A stretch of DNA of 64,000 bases from Nymphaea colorata (taxonomy: Eukaryota > Streptophyta > Magnoliopsida > Nymphaeales > Nymphaeaceae), in contig NC_045139.1 in the NCBI RefSeq assembly GCF_008831285.2, positions 7,098,204 through 7,162,203 on the forward strand, written 5' to 3'. The number at the start of each line of letters is the position of its first letter. Position 1 is the stretch's first letter. The notes under the pieces were generated by a model. It did not search any database. It saw only the letters and a program-made list of their open reading frames with translations, and was not told the origin of the DNA. A program made the position numbers and the translations under genes. This document shows positions 41,501-54,650 of the stretch, piece after piece.

Positions 41501-44500
41501 TTATTTTTAACTTTTCTCAGTGTACAGATGGAGGCCTGTATGTCGCAACTCCAATTGATCCTGTTTTTATTTTCTTGCCTATTTTTGAGGAAGCTCGAAT
41601 GAAGGTAAGGTAGTTACTGTTTTTAAAACTTTTTGATCAAATAGGTAGAGTAATTTTTTCATGTTTACAAATGTAAACATGAAAATTCAAAATTTTTTCT
41701 GGTGAGATTGAAGGTGAAACTCATAGTAGTTCTGAAAGTGTCTTGAAAGAATTTTGAAATTGGATTTAAGGGCACCTCCATTCAAGATGAGGGATTTAGA
41801 TGATAGGACTTCTCTCATCATTATAACCATTCCCAATACCTTTATGGGGGTTAACCAGACTGAACTCTAAATGCTAATATTGGCTCATTTAGTACCGAGC
41901 AGAGTGGCAAGATATTAGGATGATGTTCGCATGGTGATTGTTTCAAAATTTCAAATCAAGGGATGAAATTGTGTCAATCGAAGCAAAATTCAAATATGCA
42001 TGGTGTGTGGCACATGGAAAACATGAAGGATGAAATTGTAAATTGCAAAATTAGAAACGGTAAAATGAGAGTTTGGTAAATGGATTTGAAATAACATTAA
42101 AAATGAAGGATATGTAGATTCATATGGATTAAATATTTGGCAATCCTCCTTTTTTTGTCCTCAATGTTCATCCTGGGGTATGTCGAAAAATGTTTTGAAA
42201 CAAGGGCACTGAAGTTTTGCAAACTGGTACGCGATTGATTTATAGAAAAATGACATTGAAAATTGTAAAATAACGAGTTTTGTCCAGTCTCCTATTTTAG
42301 AAAGTATTCAGAAATAGTTTTGGAAAATCAGGGCAGAGAAATCAACCTCGTGTTGTGGGCTGGGTTGATGTTGACCTGATTTCCTTAGCAGCTCTTGATA
42401 GTTGACAGCAACAACCTTGTGTCCTCCCAAGTTTTTGATTTTGTTGTTTGAGTGGCAGGTGAAAATGGCTTAGGGAGGGCAAAATGGTAATTAGAGTGTG
42501 TAAAAGGTATATTGGGTATTTGAATGGGAAATATCAGAAAGGAAAGGAGGAATGCATGATGGCCTTAAGGAGGGATAGGAGGGGAGATTTAAATGGAGAA
42601 TTGTAGAGAATGAAGGGATGACATGCAAATGGCCCTGGTTGGGCTTTCATAGAGGTGTCCTAGAAAACGACACTAACTGCCCTTGTTTCCTACTTGGATT
42701 TGCCGTTGGTGCCACTTACAGATTTTTGCAAGAAAATGAGTCCTGTTGCACTATGACAACATCGGCTTGGTTAATTCCATCTATTACCGACACAGAAACT
42801 TTCTCTGTTCTACCACTTTTCAATATTTTTCAAGGGTTAGTGCCATTTTTCCCACACATTTAGTGTTGCTTGTTCTCAAGGAATGTCCATTCCCACACAT
42901 TCATTAGCTAATTGTCCTTTTTCCCTTCCTGTAGCCAACTATTTGGTCTTCTTCTTGAATTCCCTTATATTGATTAGTAAAAGAAAAGTAGCAACAGTAG
43001 TAGAAGAAACAGGTTGATATCCTGTAAATGGTGCATGGCATAAGGTCACCTTCCAATCTCCTCTAGGTATTTTGAATAGATTTGATATCATGGGCAAGGT
43101 AGAAAGGCAACCATATTTGCAAAGGAACATGATGTTACAGTGTCCTGATCTATGTTCAAATTAACATTTAGATACAAAGTATCCTTAATCCATTTCGTAG
43201 AACTTAGCTAGTTGAACAAAGGACCTCACATAGTTTCTTGAAGCTGAAAGCCTTTCTCAGTTCGGATATAAGCATGTTGTTCGCACCCCACCCCATCCTC
43301 GGGGGCGTCGAAATGCGAATCAACAAAAAATCTTGTTAAATTGGTTTTAAGGAAAATTTTAAAGAGAAAGGGATCCGCCGTTGGTACGTGGTCCAACCGT
43401 TCTTGCCGCGTTTAACAAGGGTAATTGCACCAAGGACTAAGAATCATTTAGATCATGTACGAGTTATTGATGTAAATCTTATATGCTTGTGCATTGAGGT
43501 TTTGAATTTGAGAATCCAAAATTTATTTTGAGCAAGTGATTTTGAACTTGTTTTTAGAGTAAAATTGAGACAAATGACAAGTTATTTGAGAATTCTTTGG
43601 AGGGTTTTCAAATTGATTTGAAGACCATCGTTTTGAATATATCATTTGAATTGGTATGGGATGAATAATGGTCATGGCTTTTATCCATGATTTTGAAAGT
43701 CAATTTGACATTTTAGATCATAACTTGTAAGGAAAATTGGGGATTTTGAAGATTAAAATCAAGTTTATTGTTGTGAACTCAAGATGTTTTTTGGGTTGAG
43801 ATTGTGATCGTCTTATGATCATTTTTTGGAAAATGGTCAAGTCACTTTAGGAAGCTAAATTCATTTTGAGTTTTCTTTTGCTAAATCATTTGATTTGGTC
43901 TAAGAAAAGAGAAACTTTGGATTAAGTGGAGTTCATTCTTTTGATGAAACGTGGGTTCCAAATTGTTAAAAAAAATCTTGTTTTCTAAAGACGTTTTGGC
44001 CAAGATTATGGATGTGAAGCTTATGTTTCCTTTGGATAAGTGAATTTTAAAATTCTTGTTGCAATATGACTTGGTCACTTTTTGCAACTCGAATTTGGAT
44101 CACTTAATTTCTTGAGAAGGTACTTGTGATGCTATTGACTTTGAGTGAGTGTAAATGTGTGAAATAAGTAAGAAAACTATATGAGACATGCATTCTTTAC
44201 TCTCTCATAATCTCTCAAAGTTCATTCATTTAGAACATTCATGCTTCCCTCTTTCATAATCACTCAAAGTTCATTCATTTGACACATTCATGCTTCCCTC
44301 TTTCATAATCACTCAAAGTTCATTCATTTGGCACATTCATGCTTCCCTCTCTCATAATCTCTCAAAATCTATTCATACAAAATTACACATCATACAGTCT
44401 ATACTCTATACATAAAGATGATTTCAATTAAAATGTAGGACGTTCTCTAAATGTGCTTATCATATTCTTAAGCACAAGTATTGGACATGCAGTCCATAAG

Positions 44501-47500
44501 CTTGAATCATGGATAAGAATTTTAAAACAATTAAAAATTATGAAAATGAATCTTTAAAATAGGGGAAACGTGGATATCATCAATTTTCCTCAAAATTGCC
44601 ATCAAATCAGATTTTATTTTGATTTAAATGGTTTAAAATTAAAATGTTGGTTCCAAGAGTGTTTCATTCTTAGACAATGATGAGATTCGAATTGGCTTCA
44701 TATAAATTAAGAATTCAAATCTACAAAAGGGGCATGTGCTTATTGAACACATATTTTGTTCAAATCATGAAGTTTAAGAGACTTTTCTTTCTCCACAACC
44801 AAATTAAATTTCAGATCCTTGTGCCAAAAGATCCGTCTATTTCTTGGACGACTTCAACATTTTCGATTTTGTTCTTTACAAGATATTAAAATTGGGATCT
44901 TAAGTATGATGTTGCATTGTTCTTAAGACTTAATCAATCACATGTAAGTGTGGAAATTGACGAATGAAATCAGCAATTCCTAAAATGCTTTTAGGGAGCT
45001 GGTTGGATAGGATTAGAATTTTTATTGTTTCACCACGAAATTATGGCTGAATATTAGCATTTCAAGCATGTAAACTTTGAAATTCTTACACTAATTCTTG
45101 TAAAATATGGTCTGATTTCAACAACTTGCATACACTTTACGTATGAGTTACTAGAATCAAGTAAATTTTTAGATGAAATGAAAGTGATTTCATAGCTTTG
45201 CACTATGAAAATCAACAAAATGATCTCCTTTCTTAAAATCAGCTTGGAAACGTGTTCCAACCTGATTTTAAAAGAAGAAAACGACTCTTAACCAGAGATT
45301 GCACGTACACACACACACATGTTACCCCTCAAAATGAAAATTTTGACGAGAGACCACGTAGCCTATGAATCATAATGATTCATGGCTGAGTTCTTTTATG
45401 AAGGGAGATTGAAAACTGATTTTTAATCCCTTCTACCACCCTTGATCAATTGAATAAAAAAGACGAATCAAAATGACGTTAAATGAAAAGAAATAAGAGA
45501 ACACTCAAGCTGGTTCATCCTTAATTTTACCATGCAACGGTGGATTACATTCATAAGAATGTGTCTGTTCCTAATAGACATTTATATTATATATATTGCA
45601 GTGAACCTCTCTCACACTGTCGGATTCACTCATTCTATGGAGTTCAAAATGGGTGTAGGCTGGTTGATTTTGAAAAGGTTGTTGCCTTGGGGTCTTTTTC
45701 AAAATTTGATTCATAGGTTCATCTTTCAGAAAAACCGATTCATGCATGCATTATGCATTAACATGTACATTTGATCGTGGTTTTCCCCTAGCTGAACATC
45801 ATTCCCAACCATGAATAAAATGAAAATAAAGCCCTTCCTACGAATTGTTGAAATTAAAAAAATGAAGTAACAAGAAGCTAAAATAGATAAGAGATAAATT
45901 AGAATCGTCTACCTTGTAGTCGGTCTTGATGCTTGATCTTTTTTCTTGCATGTTTTCTAAATCAAACAATCCTAAGCAAGAACCCAAGCTTAGATTCAAG
46001 GTTAGCAGAGTAAGAAGAAGAATAGCTTGCTTGCTGAAAATTGCAATGGGAAAGATAGAGCTTCTCACCACGAAGATTCTAAGCAAAGGTTCACTTAAAC
46101 ACCCTAGCTTAGCGAAATCATTAAAGAGAATTGGGGAAAATGAAGAAAGGAATGAGAGAGAAGGAAGAGGGCTTGGACAAATTTTTTTCTTCTCCTCCTC
46201 GAGTTCTTCTTCTTCTCTCCTTGGCTGCCACGAGTTGATGAAGACCCCTTCTCCAAATTCAAAAATCGTCCGCACATTGGCTGTCAAGAAGGGTTTATAT
46301 AGGGGAGGAAATGGGTTCAACCACCTCTTTAATTTGCCTTGAAAGTTTATTCAAGACTTAGGAAGTTGTAAAATGTATTAAATGAGTTTCTTATTGGCTC
46401 TAATTAACCACACCTAGCTCATTTACACGAGCTAAGTGGGCTGGGCTAGGCATGGTCAACCTTGGTTTAGACCTAGCTACCCAACTTTGACCAAAATTTT
46501 GGATGGAAATGCCCTTGCGCAGGGTTTTGTCTTATTGTATTTTATTTATTTTTTTCTTTGCTTGAAATTGAGCTAGTTAGGTTCAAACCTAGTTGCTAAG
46601 CTCTAAATGTTATTGAATTATGACAATTTAATTTAAATTTGAATAAATTTTAAAAATTCTATCAAATTTGGTTTGAAAAAGGTAGTTTTATGATAATCTG
46701 ATTGAAAATAGTTTTCGATTGAGCCGAATTTTGGTTTGAAATATTAAATTTCAATTTGATATTTGATTTATGCATTTGACAAATCCAAATGTATATTTTC
46801 CTTTCATAGAATCTCAATTTGGGTTCTCTAATCTCAATTTAATCATAGAAAGACAAAATTGTCTAGATTGGGTCATATTTGACCAATTGACTAAAGTCAA
46901 AGCTCATTTGTGAGTAATTTGACTTTGCTTGAGGTAATTCGATGAATTTGAGTTAATAAAGCTCTTAATTGAACTAAATTGTACTTGAGTGAGTTTAGTC
47001 AAAGTGTATTTGATCTGGTCAAGGACTTTTTCTGTCCATCAATTGAGTCGTGGGACAGACCTACCCTTTTGACTGGGTTAAGCTCATGTTGACTGAGCTT
47101 AGTTGAATTTGGCACCACACTTGGGTGCACCAAGGTTCGAACCTACTTGAATTTAGTAGGTTTGGTGAGCCTAGTTATTGTTTCTTGGTGGTTGACCTTT
47201 TTTTAAAGAGGATCGAGTTAAGGTAGAGAGAAATGCATAATGTCTCTCTTTTCCTAGGTTTCTAGTTATGACCTCTTTGAAGTAATTAAGAGGAGATATT
47301 TTGAAAAAATTCATTTAGTCCATTTTACAACTTCCTAAGCTTTTAATAAACTTCCAAGGCAAATTAAAGAGGTGGTTGAACCCATCTTATCCACTATATA
47401 AACCCCCTTTGGCAGTCAAGGGGCAGATGATTTTTGGATTTGGAGGAGTGGCCTTCATCAGGTCGTGGCAGCCAAGGAGAGACTAGAGGAGAAGAAGAAA

Positions 47501-48308
47501 AAAATTCGTCCAAGCCCTCTTCCCTCTCTCTCATTCCCTTCTTGCTTAGGTTCTTCGTAGTGAGAAACTTTATCTTCTCAACTGCAATTTCCAGCAAGCA
47601 AGCTATTCTTTTTTTTGCTCTGCTAAACTTGAATCCATGTTTAGTTTCTTGCTTAAGATTGCTTGATTTAGAAAACAAGGAAGAACATCAAACATCAAGA
47701 CTGACCACAAGGTAGGCGATTCTAATCCATCTCTCATCAATTTTAGCTTCTTGTTAGTTCATTTTTTTTTTAATTTCAGCAATTCGTATGAAGGGCTTTA
47801 TTTTCATTTTGTTCATGGCTAGGAATGATGTCCAGCTAGGGAAAAACCACAATCAAATGTACATGTTAATACATAATGCACGCATGAATTTGTTTTTCTA
47901 AACGATGAACCTATGAATCAAATTTTGAAAAGGGCCCCAAGGCCACGACCCTTTCAAAATCAACCAGCCAAAATCCATTTTGAACTCCCTACCATGAGTA
48001 AATCCCACGGTGAGAGAGAGGTTTGCTGTAATATATATAATATAAATGCCTATTAGGAATGGATGCATTTTCTTATGAATGTGATCCACCATTGTATGGC
48101 AAAATTAAGGATGAAACGGCTTGAGTGTTCTTTATTTTTTTCATTTAAAGTCATTTTGATTTATATCTTTTTTATTCAATTGATCAAGGGTGGTAGAGGA
48201 GATTAAAATCCAGTTTTCAATCTCCCTATGTAAAATGATCCAGCCATGAATCATCATGATTCATAGGATATGTGGTCCTTCGTCAAAATTCTCATTTTGA
48301 GGGGTAAC

Positions 48309-48393
<85 letters not shown>

Positions 48394-51300
48394 TGCAATC
48401 TCTTGTTAAGAGTCGTTTTCCTTTTTAAAAATCAGGTTGGAACACGTTTTCAATCTGATGTTAAGAAAGGGGATCATTTTGTTGAAAGAGTCGTTTTCTT
48501 CTTTTAAAATCAGGTTGGAACACGTTTCCAAGCTGATTTTAAGAAAGGAGATCATTTTGTTGATTTTCATAGTGCAAAGCTATGAAATCACTTTCATTTC
48601 ATCTGAAAATTTGCTTGATTCCAGTAACTCATACGTAAAGTGTATGCAAGTTGTTGAAATCAGACCATATTTTACAAGAATTAGTGTAAGAATTTCAAAG
48701 TTTACATGCTTGAAGTGCTAATATTCAGCCATAAAGTGGCTATGTTTCGTGGTGAAACAATAAAAATTCTAATCCTATCCAACCAGCTCCATAAAAGCAT
48801 TTTAGGAATTGCTGATTTAATTCGTCAATTTCCAGACTTACATGTGTTTGATTAAGTCTTAAGAACAATGCAAAATCATACTTAAGATCCCAATTTTAAT
48901 ATCCTCTTTAATATCCTCTAAAGAACAAAATCGAAAATTTCGAAATCGTCCAAGAAATAGACGGATCTTTTGCCACAAGGATCTGAAACTTAATTTGGTT
49001 GTGGAGAAAGAAAAGTCTCTTAAACTTCATGATATGAACAAAATATGTGTTGAAGAAGGCTCCTTTTGCCGATTTGAGTTCCTAATTTATATGAAGTCAA
49101 TTCGAATCTCATCATTGTCTAAGAACGAAACACTCTTAGAACCAACATTTTAATTTTAAACCATTTAAATCAGAATAAAATTTGATTTGATGGTAATTTT
49201 GAGTAAAATAGATGATATCCACGTTTCCCCTATTTTAAAGGTTTATTTCATCTTCATTTGCATACTTTTTAATTGTTTTAAAATTCTTATTCATGTTTCA
49301 AGCTTATGGACTGCATGTCTAATACTTGTGCTTCAGAATATGATAAGCACATTTAGAGAAAGTCCTACATTTTAATTGAAATCATCTTTATGTATAAATT
49401 GTATGATGTGTAATTTCATATGAATAGATTATGAGAGAGGGAAGCATGAATGTGCCAAATGAATGAACTTTGAGTGATTATGAGAGAAGGAAGCATGAAT
49501 GTTCTAAATGAATGAATTTTGAGAGATTATGAGAGTGAAAAATGCATGTCTTATATAGTTTCCCTACTTATTTCACACATTTACACTCACTCAAAGTCAA
49601 TAGCATCACAAGCACCTTCTCAAGAAATTAAGTGATCCAAATTCGAGTTGCAAAAAGTGACCAAGTCATATTGCAACAAGAATTTTAAAACTTTACTTAA
49701 TTTCCAAAGGAAACATAAGCATCACATCCATAATCTTGGCCAAAACGTCTTTAAAAAACAATATTTTTTTTTTAACAATTTGGAACCCACGTTTCATCAA
49801 AAGAATGAACTCCACTTAATCCAAAGTTTCTCTTTTCTTAGACCAAATCAAATGATTTAGCAAAAGAGATCTCAAAATGAATTTGGCTTGCTAAAGTGAC
49901 TTGGTCATTTTTCCAAAAGATGATCATAAGACGATCACAATCTCAACCCAAAAATCATCTTGAGTTCACAACAATGAACTCGATTTTAATCTTCAAAATC
50001 CCCAATTTCCCTTACAAGTTATGATCTAAAATGTCAAATTGCCTTTCAAGATCATGGATAAAAGCCATGACCATTATTCATCCCATATCAATTCAAATGA
50101 TATATTCAAAACGATAGTCTTCAAATCAATTTGAAAACCCTCCAAAGAATTCTCAAATAACTTGTCATTTATCTCAATTTTACTCAAAAAATAACTTCAA
50201 ATCACTTGCTCAAAAATAAATTTTGGATTCTCAAATCCAAACCTCAATGCATAAGCATATAGGATCAAATGATCCTTAGTCCTTGGTCCAGTTACCCTTG
50301 TTAAAGGTGACAATAACGGTTGGACCTCGTAACGACGGGCAGATCCCTTTCTCTTTAAAATTTTCCTTAAAACCAATTTAAAAAGAATTTTTGCTGATTC
50401 GCATTTCAATGCCCTCGAGGAAGGGGTGGGGTGCAAACACATGGTATTTGCTAACTAGCTCTTCATGAGGATGGCTCTAATGGTCCTCATGAGGTCTCAT
50501 ATTCTAGTGGCCCCTTATTCTTGCGAAAACTGTTTTCTTTTCTTGTGTTAAATCTTGGGCATTTGCAAGTTTAAGACAACTGATTCCCTAGAATTTTATT
50601 AATCAGTTTACATTTTAATGCTAATTGATTACCTTTTTTGGTCGATCTTTCTATAATCATATAATGTGATGGCATGTCTCAAACTCTTATGGTAATTATG
50701 CTTTCAATGTAGAGGGGTGATGAACTTGGGGTGTTTCGGAACCTAGATGAAATATTGTTCGTCCATGGTTATCCAGCATACTCTCACCTGCTTCCATTTG
50801 TTGAAGAATCCATGCATGTAGTCTGTGAAGTTAAAGGTAAGTCATCATCGCTCTTGTTCTTCATATTCTTGATTGCTATCACAAACATTAGCTAATTTTC
50901 TTACATGTTTCATATTTCATGTTATTATCTCTCTCTCTCTCTCTGATTGGCAAGCTGGGATTTAGGTCACTTGGTATTAGATCCCAAAACAGTCTGCCTG
51001 TGGGGATCTGGTTCCCTTATTTAGGGTTAACAATTTAGAATGTACCCATGGAAGTAATTCAAATAGGTATCTTTGGAGTTAGTGGCTTGGACCTTCTAGG
51101 GTTGGTCTTTTGCGATGCCACTCCAGACATGTATGGGGAAGTCCTTTGAGAAGATGGTTGCATGTGACGATGAGAATAACTATAAAAGAAAATCTCTACA
51201 GGAGAATATATGATTTTCACGTGTAATCTGACTTATTCATAGAACTTTCACCATTTTTTTTAACGTACAGTTTTGGACATTCTGCATCTATATGACAGTA

Positions 51301-54073
51301 GGATTGTGAAAACCTAGCCGCGGCTGAACCTCGATCACGAAGAGGAAAATGGACAATTTGGCTGCATAGATGCCACAAAAATATGGATGACACCTAAGGA
51401 TTATTTGTGTTTGTGAAAACTAATGGTCGAACTGGCTGAACAGCTGGAATGTAAATATGGATGGTGCTTCCTAAGGACCATGTGTTTTGTGCATGTATGG
51501 GTGCTCTTCTATTTTGAGTAATTTCATTACCTTATTCTCTCTCAATTTTTACTGAGCTTATTTGGCATCCTGATAATAATTTGAATACAAGAATGAAAAC
51601 ATTCTCGACTTTCTTCTGCTATTGCTCTGCAGTTGATTATTGGATAGTCAGCCACTTCCTTTGTCTTCATTGAAAGTCCTACAAGTCGCCATTTCATGAT
51701 AAAGGATATTGAGTTGGTCTCTTGTTTTATTTTCGGAATTTATGCTTAAGTAAGTTTGTATTGGTGGTTGAGTTATTCTTTGGGTCAATAACTATGTATA
51801 CAGAAGTTGGATCGATGAAGTTCTACAGGCTCGATGATTTGAAGGTTTTGGCTTGGTTATGCCAGAAGGTATGCCGCTTATAACTTTTGCCCTGGTGCTT
51901 GGAAGATCTACTATTTGCTGGTTTTGGAAAAAAATAGTAATTACAAATGTATTTCCAACAAATGATCAAAATGTTGGGACTTTTCCATCATTTAGTTGTA
52001 ATAAGAGAAAGATTAGTGGTGAGCAAAATATATTGTTCATAGATTTTTACTTCTTCTGGCTTGACCAATTTTTTGCTTTCTTCTTGTGTGTGGTTTTGAT
52101 TTCAGGTTGAACATCTTAAATCAACATTACCCACACTAAATGAGATGTACTCTCTTAGAGATGAGAAAGACACATGTAAGTATCAATATGAAATTGAATA
52201 TGCTGCTTGTTTGCCTTTTCTGGTGGAGTATTTGTCCATTTTTATTGGTTTATTTAAAGCTTATTTACATGGATACAACAAGTTGAATATGTTGCTTTTA
52301 TGAAATATGGGGAATGGTATGTATGTGCGGGTGCACATGTTTGCACATATATCCTTTTGCATCTGTAAGGATGAAAAGAAAAAGGTTTAGTTTCCTCCTT
52401 TACTTCTTAATCCAACAAAGTCTATGCCAAAGACAAACGTATCCTTTCTAAGCAAGCTGGAGTTAGGCAGATGGAAATTATTACAAGGATTTCACTCGTA
52501 ATGATATTTACAAGAAGATCGATCAGGTCTTTTATCCTTCCATATTCTATTGCGAATTTGTAAGTCAGAAGTTCATATTATCTGGGAATGTAGTTCCATG
52601 CCCATCAGACGGGACATTTGGATTTTTAAGTATACAGACGCAATCAACAAAATCCTGTTCCAAATTATGGTTAGTGCACCATATTATGCCTGCATGGTGT
52701 TAACGATCATGAGATGCTGAAAGACTTCCTCACCACCGTTCCCTGCTTTGGACAGTAACTTAGCAGAAAAGCCATCCTTTTCCCAAAAATCTCTCCACTG
52801 TTACTCTTAATCAACTCCTATTTCTTTACCTAGTCAGGGTATCATCACAGGAGACTAACAAGCACGATGGTGTAAAAATATGTTTGCTGACATAGTACCT
52901 CAAATGCTAATGCATATGAAAAGGATTTCTTAGTGTCGTGTAACAACAATTCATGAAAGTCAGCTTGAAAACTGGATAATTCCTCTTTCCTGATTACCCT
53001 CTTGTTGTGCTCTCCCTGACCATGTCACGCACCTGAGTTGGCAGTGCATTGGCATGTTAGACATACATATCTGTGTTGCTGCTCTTTTCAGTGATTTATC
53101 CTTTTGGTAAACTTTCATTCTGCTCTATACATGACAACCATTTTCCATGTAAATGCAAAGTTCCACCTCTGGATCATTTGTCAGATGGTGAGCAAATTAT
53201 AAATGCGAACTATTTATGTCGCTCTCATACTGAATTACCTCTATGGTTCTTGATTGTCTTCGGTTCTTTCTTTGATAGCCTATATTGTTTGTTAGTAGTT
53301 AAAGGAGATTGACATCACTGAGCACGAATCTTTCTGTGGATGTTTCTTTTGTGTGGATTTGTTTCATTGTCATTCTTTCTTCATGAGTTTTTTTTCCTTT
53401 CCAAGTCTCTTTTTTGGGATTGGGAGTATTATACACATGTACAGACATGCACAAATTGTCAAATTCTTTTCTCTGAGTGGTGCAGCTGAATGTCTGAAAG
53501 ATTGCAAACTTTATTTTGTAATGTCCAATATTTGTTAAACTTTATTGGAAGCATGTCTGTTCCTAGTTTCCTGAGATTTGGTTGTTCTTATAGTAATGGA
53601 TGCTGTCTCTCTGTTGGGCGAGTATTTGAAGGATGATCCTTGGCTGAAACAATTGTGCCAGCACCTAAGGTAATAGTAAAATTTTCCATACATGAAAATA
53701 TATACCTTTTCTTTGCCATGCATTACGTTTATCAAGTCTTGAAATCATCATTTTTGTTTATATCCACTTCCAGTAGTATGACAGAGATATGGTATTTCCA
53801 GGTTAAACATGGAGGAAACTGACAAGAAAGCCCGGATAATTGAACCTGTGCCATTTGTTTCAGAAGCTTCTCCAGTAAACTACTCATTCTACTTGGCAGG
53901 TTATTCTTCCTTTCTGCATTCCTTTGTTATAATTGAAAACGTACTTGCAGGTGCAAAACGGAAGGGAAAGGAATACCCCAGGCAACAAAAAGCAGCCTAA
54001 GAAAATGAAGGTTGAGACAGGATCAAAGAACATAAAAGACATGTTCCGTAGCGCATCAAAAAAAGGTACCTGA
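35524..54073 (+). CDS. RNASEH2B: ribonuclease H2 subunit B, 10 exons, about 279 codons
   Basis: Non-catalytic subunit of the RNase H2 trimer, which removes ribonucleotides from DNA and cleaves RNA-DNA hybrids. Exons: 35524-35572, 37950-38030, 39811-39912, 41528-41604, 50713-50836, 51804-51868, 52106-52175, 53594-53669, 53802-53874, 53951-54073; phases close. Seen: [16 protein letters not shown] start, [10 protein letters not shown], the triple-barrel core [17 protein letters not shown], the family hallmark [29 protein letters not shown], and [19 protein letters not shown]. The C-terminus [15 protein letters not shown] is a degenerate PIP-like PCNA-binding motif. Exon 9 must end at the GTAAAC donor (53875) for the tail to stay in frame. 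The stop at 54071-54073 overlaps a possible further donor. Intron 4 is 9.1 kb because of a large inverted repeat. Confidence 0.93.
36680..37708. mobile_element. about 1.03 kb DNA-transposon-like unit in RNase H2B intron 1
   Basis: The left end GTTTTAAAGTGTTGTAAG and the inverted right end GTTTAAAACAATGTTGTAAA match imperfectly. Inside the left end, GTATCGTA/CGATAC phrases recur in both orientations over about 200 bp and reappear before the right end. No transposase is encoded and no clear target duplication was seen. Confidence 0.5.
38031..39810. other. RNase H2B intron 2
   Basis: AT-rich. A phrase AAAGTCAAAGTACTA...TTGTCA(A)T...ACTCATTTTCC occurs twice at 39018-39105. A (TA)n-(GA)n tract is at about 39211-39262. 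The plus-strand open frame 38408-38791 matches no known family. Confidence 0.4.
43275..46389 (-). repeat. left arm of the 3.1 kb inverted repeat (RNase H2B intron 4)
   Basis: Pairs in reverse complement with 47305-50439. The outer end contains CGCACCCCACCCC; the inner end contains a CTATATAAA box (about 46294-46302, minus strand) followed outward by a purine/pyrimidine-rich leader. Three tandem 49 bp units (starting at 44206) lie within it. The frames at 45838-46342 in both directions look like leader sequence, not protein. Could be a foldback element or two oppositely placed LTR-like copies. Confidence 0.85.
46390..47304. other. spacer between the inverted arms
   Basis: About 915 bp without obvious self-pairing or coding frames. 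Rich in TTGACTTTG/GGTCAAC phrases. No reverse transcriptase, integrase or transposase is readable here. Confidence 0.5.
47305..50439 (+). repeat. right arm of the 3.1 kb inverted repeat (RNase H2B intron 4)
   Basis: Reverse complement of the left arm. It has a TATATAA box at about 47395-47402 facing outward and ends GGGGTGCAAACA. Differences from the left arm: a 73 bp AT tract at 48310-48382, a 78 bp tandem duplication (48411-48488 and 48489-48566), and about two instead of three of the 49 bp units (about 49428-49530). Confidence 0.85.
48310..48382. repeat. (AT)n microsatellite in the right arm
   Basis: Alternating AT for about 73 bases, then (AC)n. At the mirror position in the left arm only the short AC run is present. 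Confidence 0.95.
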
Positions 54074-54650
54074 GGTGTATGTGCTTGCGTGTGAGAGAGA
54101 GAGAGAGATAGAGAGGCGAGCAACAGCAAAGGCGCACATAATCAACAAGCTATCAATAAATTTTTATTTTGCTAACCATTCTGTCTAACTCAATTTTGGA
54201 CGATCGGCATACAAATACATCCTCATGCTTGTTGAAGAGCCGATTCAAGTAACGTGCGCAGAAAATGACCTCATCAAAAGCACTTTTTTCTTATAGAAAC
54301 AAGTTTGTGGTTTGAATTCTTGGTGCTTGGCCTTCTAGTCAAAATGAAAGGTCATATTGATGACACTGCCAATTTGGTTTTCTAGTATTCGTCGATAAGA
54401 TGGTTCATGTGTTTATGTTGATCTTGTATTCTAGCTTTTTGCCAGAGAACTACAAGCGCAAATGTGCAGAGGGTGTACTTGTTAATTTGCGGTCTCTGAA
54501 TTGTCCTGTTTCTCAGGCGGAATCCACGCCAGAATGGTCAAAAGCGGCGATACGGCACGAAGCCAGAATAATATATGAGAAAAAAGTAAGCGTCATGTCG
54601 TGCCGCTTATTGAATTGAAAATTGCTTCGTTGGTTACTACTGGGACCAAA
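54074..54650 (+). other. 3' region of RNase H2B with an optional last exon
   Basis: If the donor GTACCT at 54066 is used instead of reading through to the TGA at 54071, the TTTCTCAG acceptor at 54516 joins in frame and adds about 20 codons (GGIHARMVKSGDTARSQNNI) before a TGA at 54576-54578. A (GA)n run at 54092-54117 follows the first stop. Confidence 0.35.

Noticed and set aside
45838-46342. Overlapping open frames of 138-160 codons in opposite directions
   Set aside because: They lie in the leader-like part of the inverted repeat arm, are Ser/Leu-rich low-complexity, and are not preserved as frames of equal length in the other arm.
43275-50439. A complete LTR retrotransposon
   Set aside because: The arms are inverted, not direct, and no gag, protease, reverse transcriptase or integrase frame is present between or within them.
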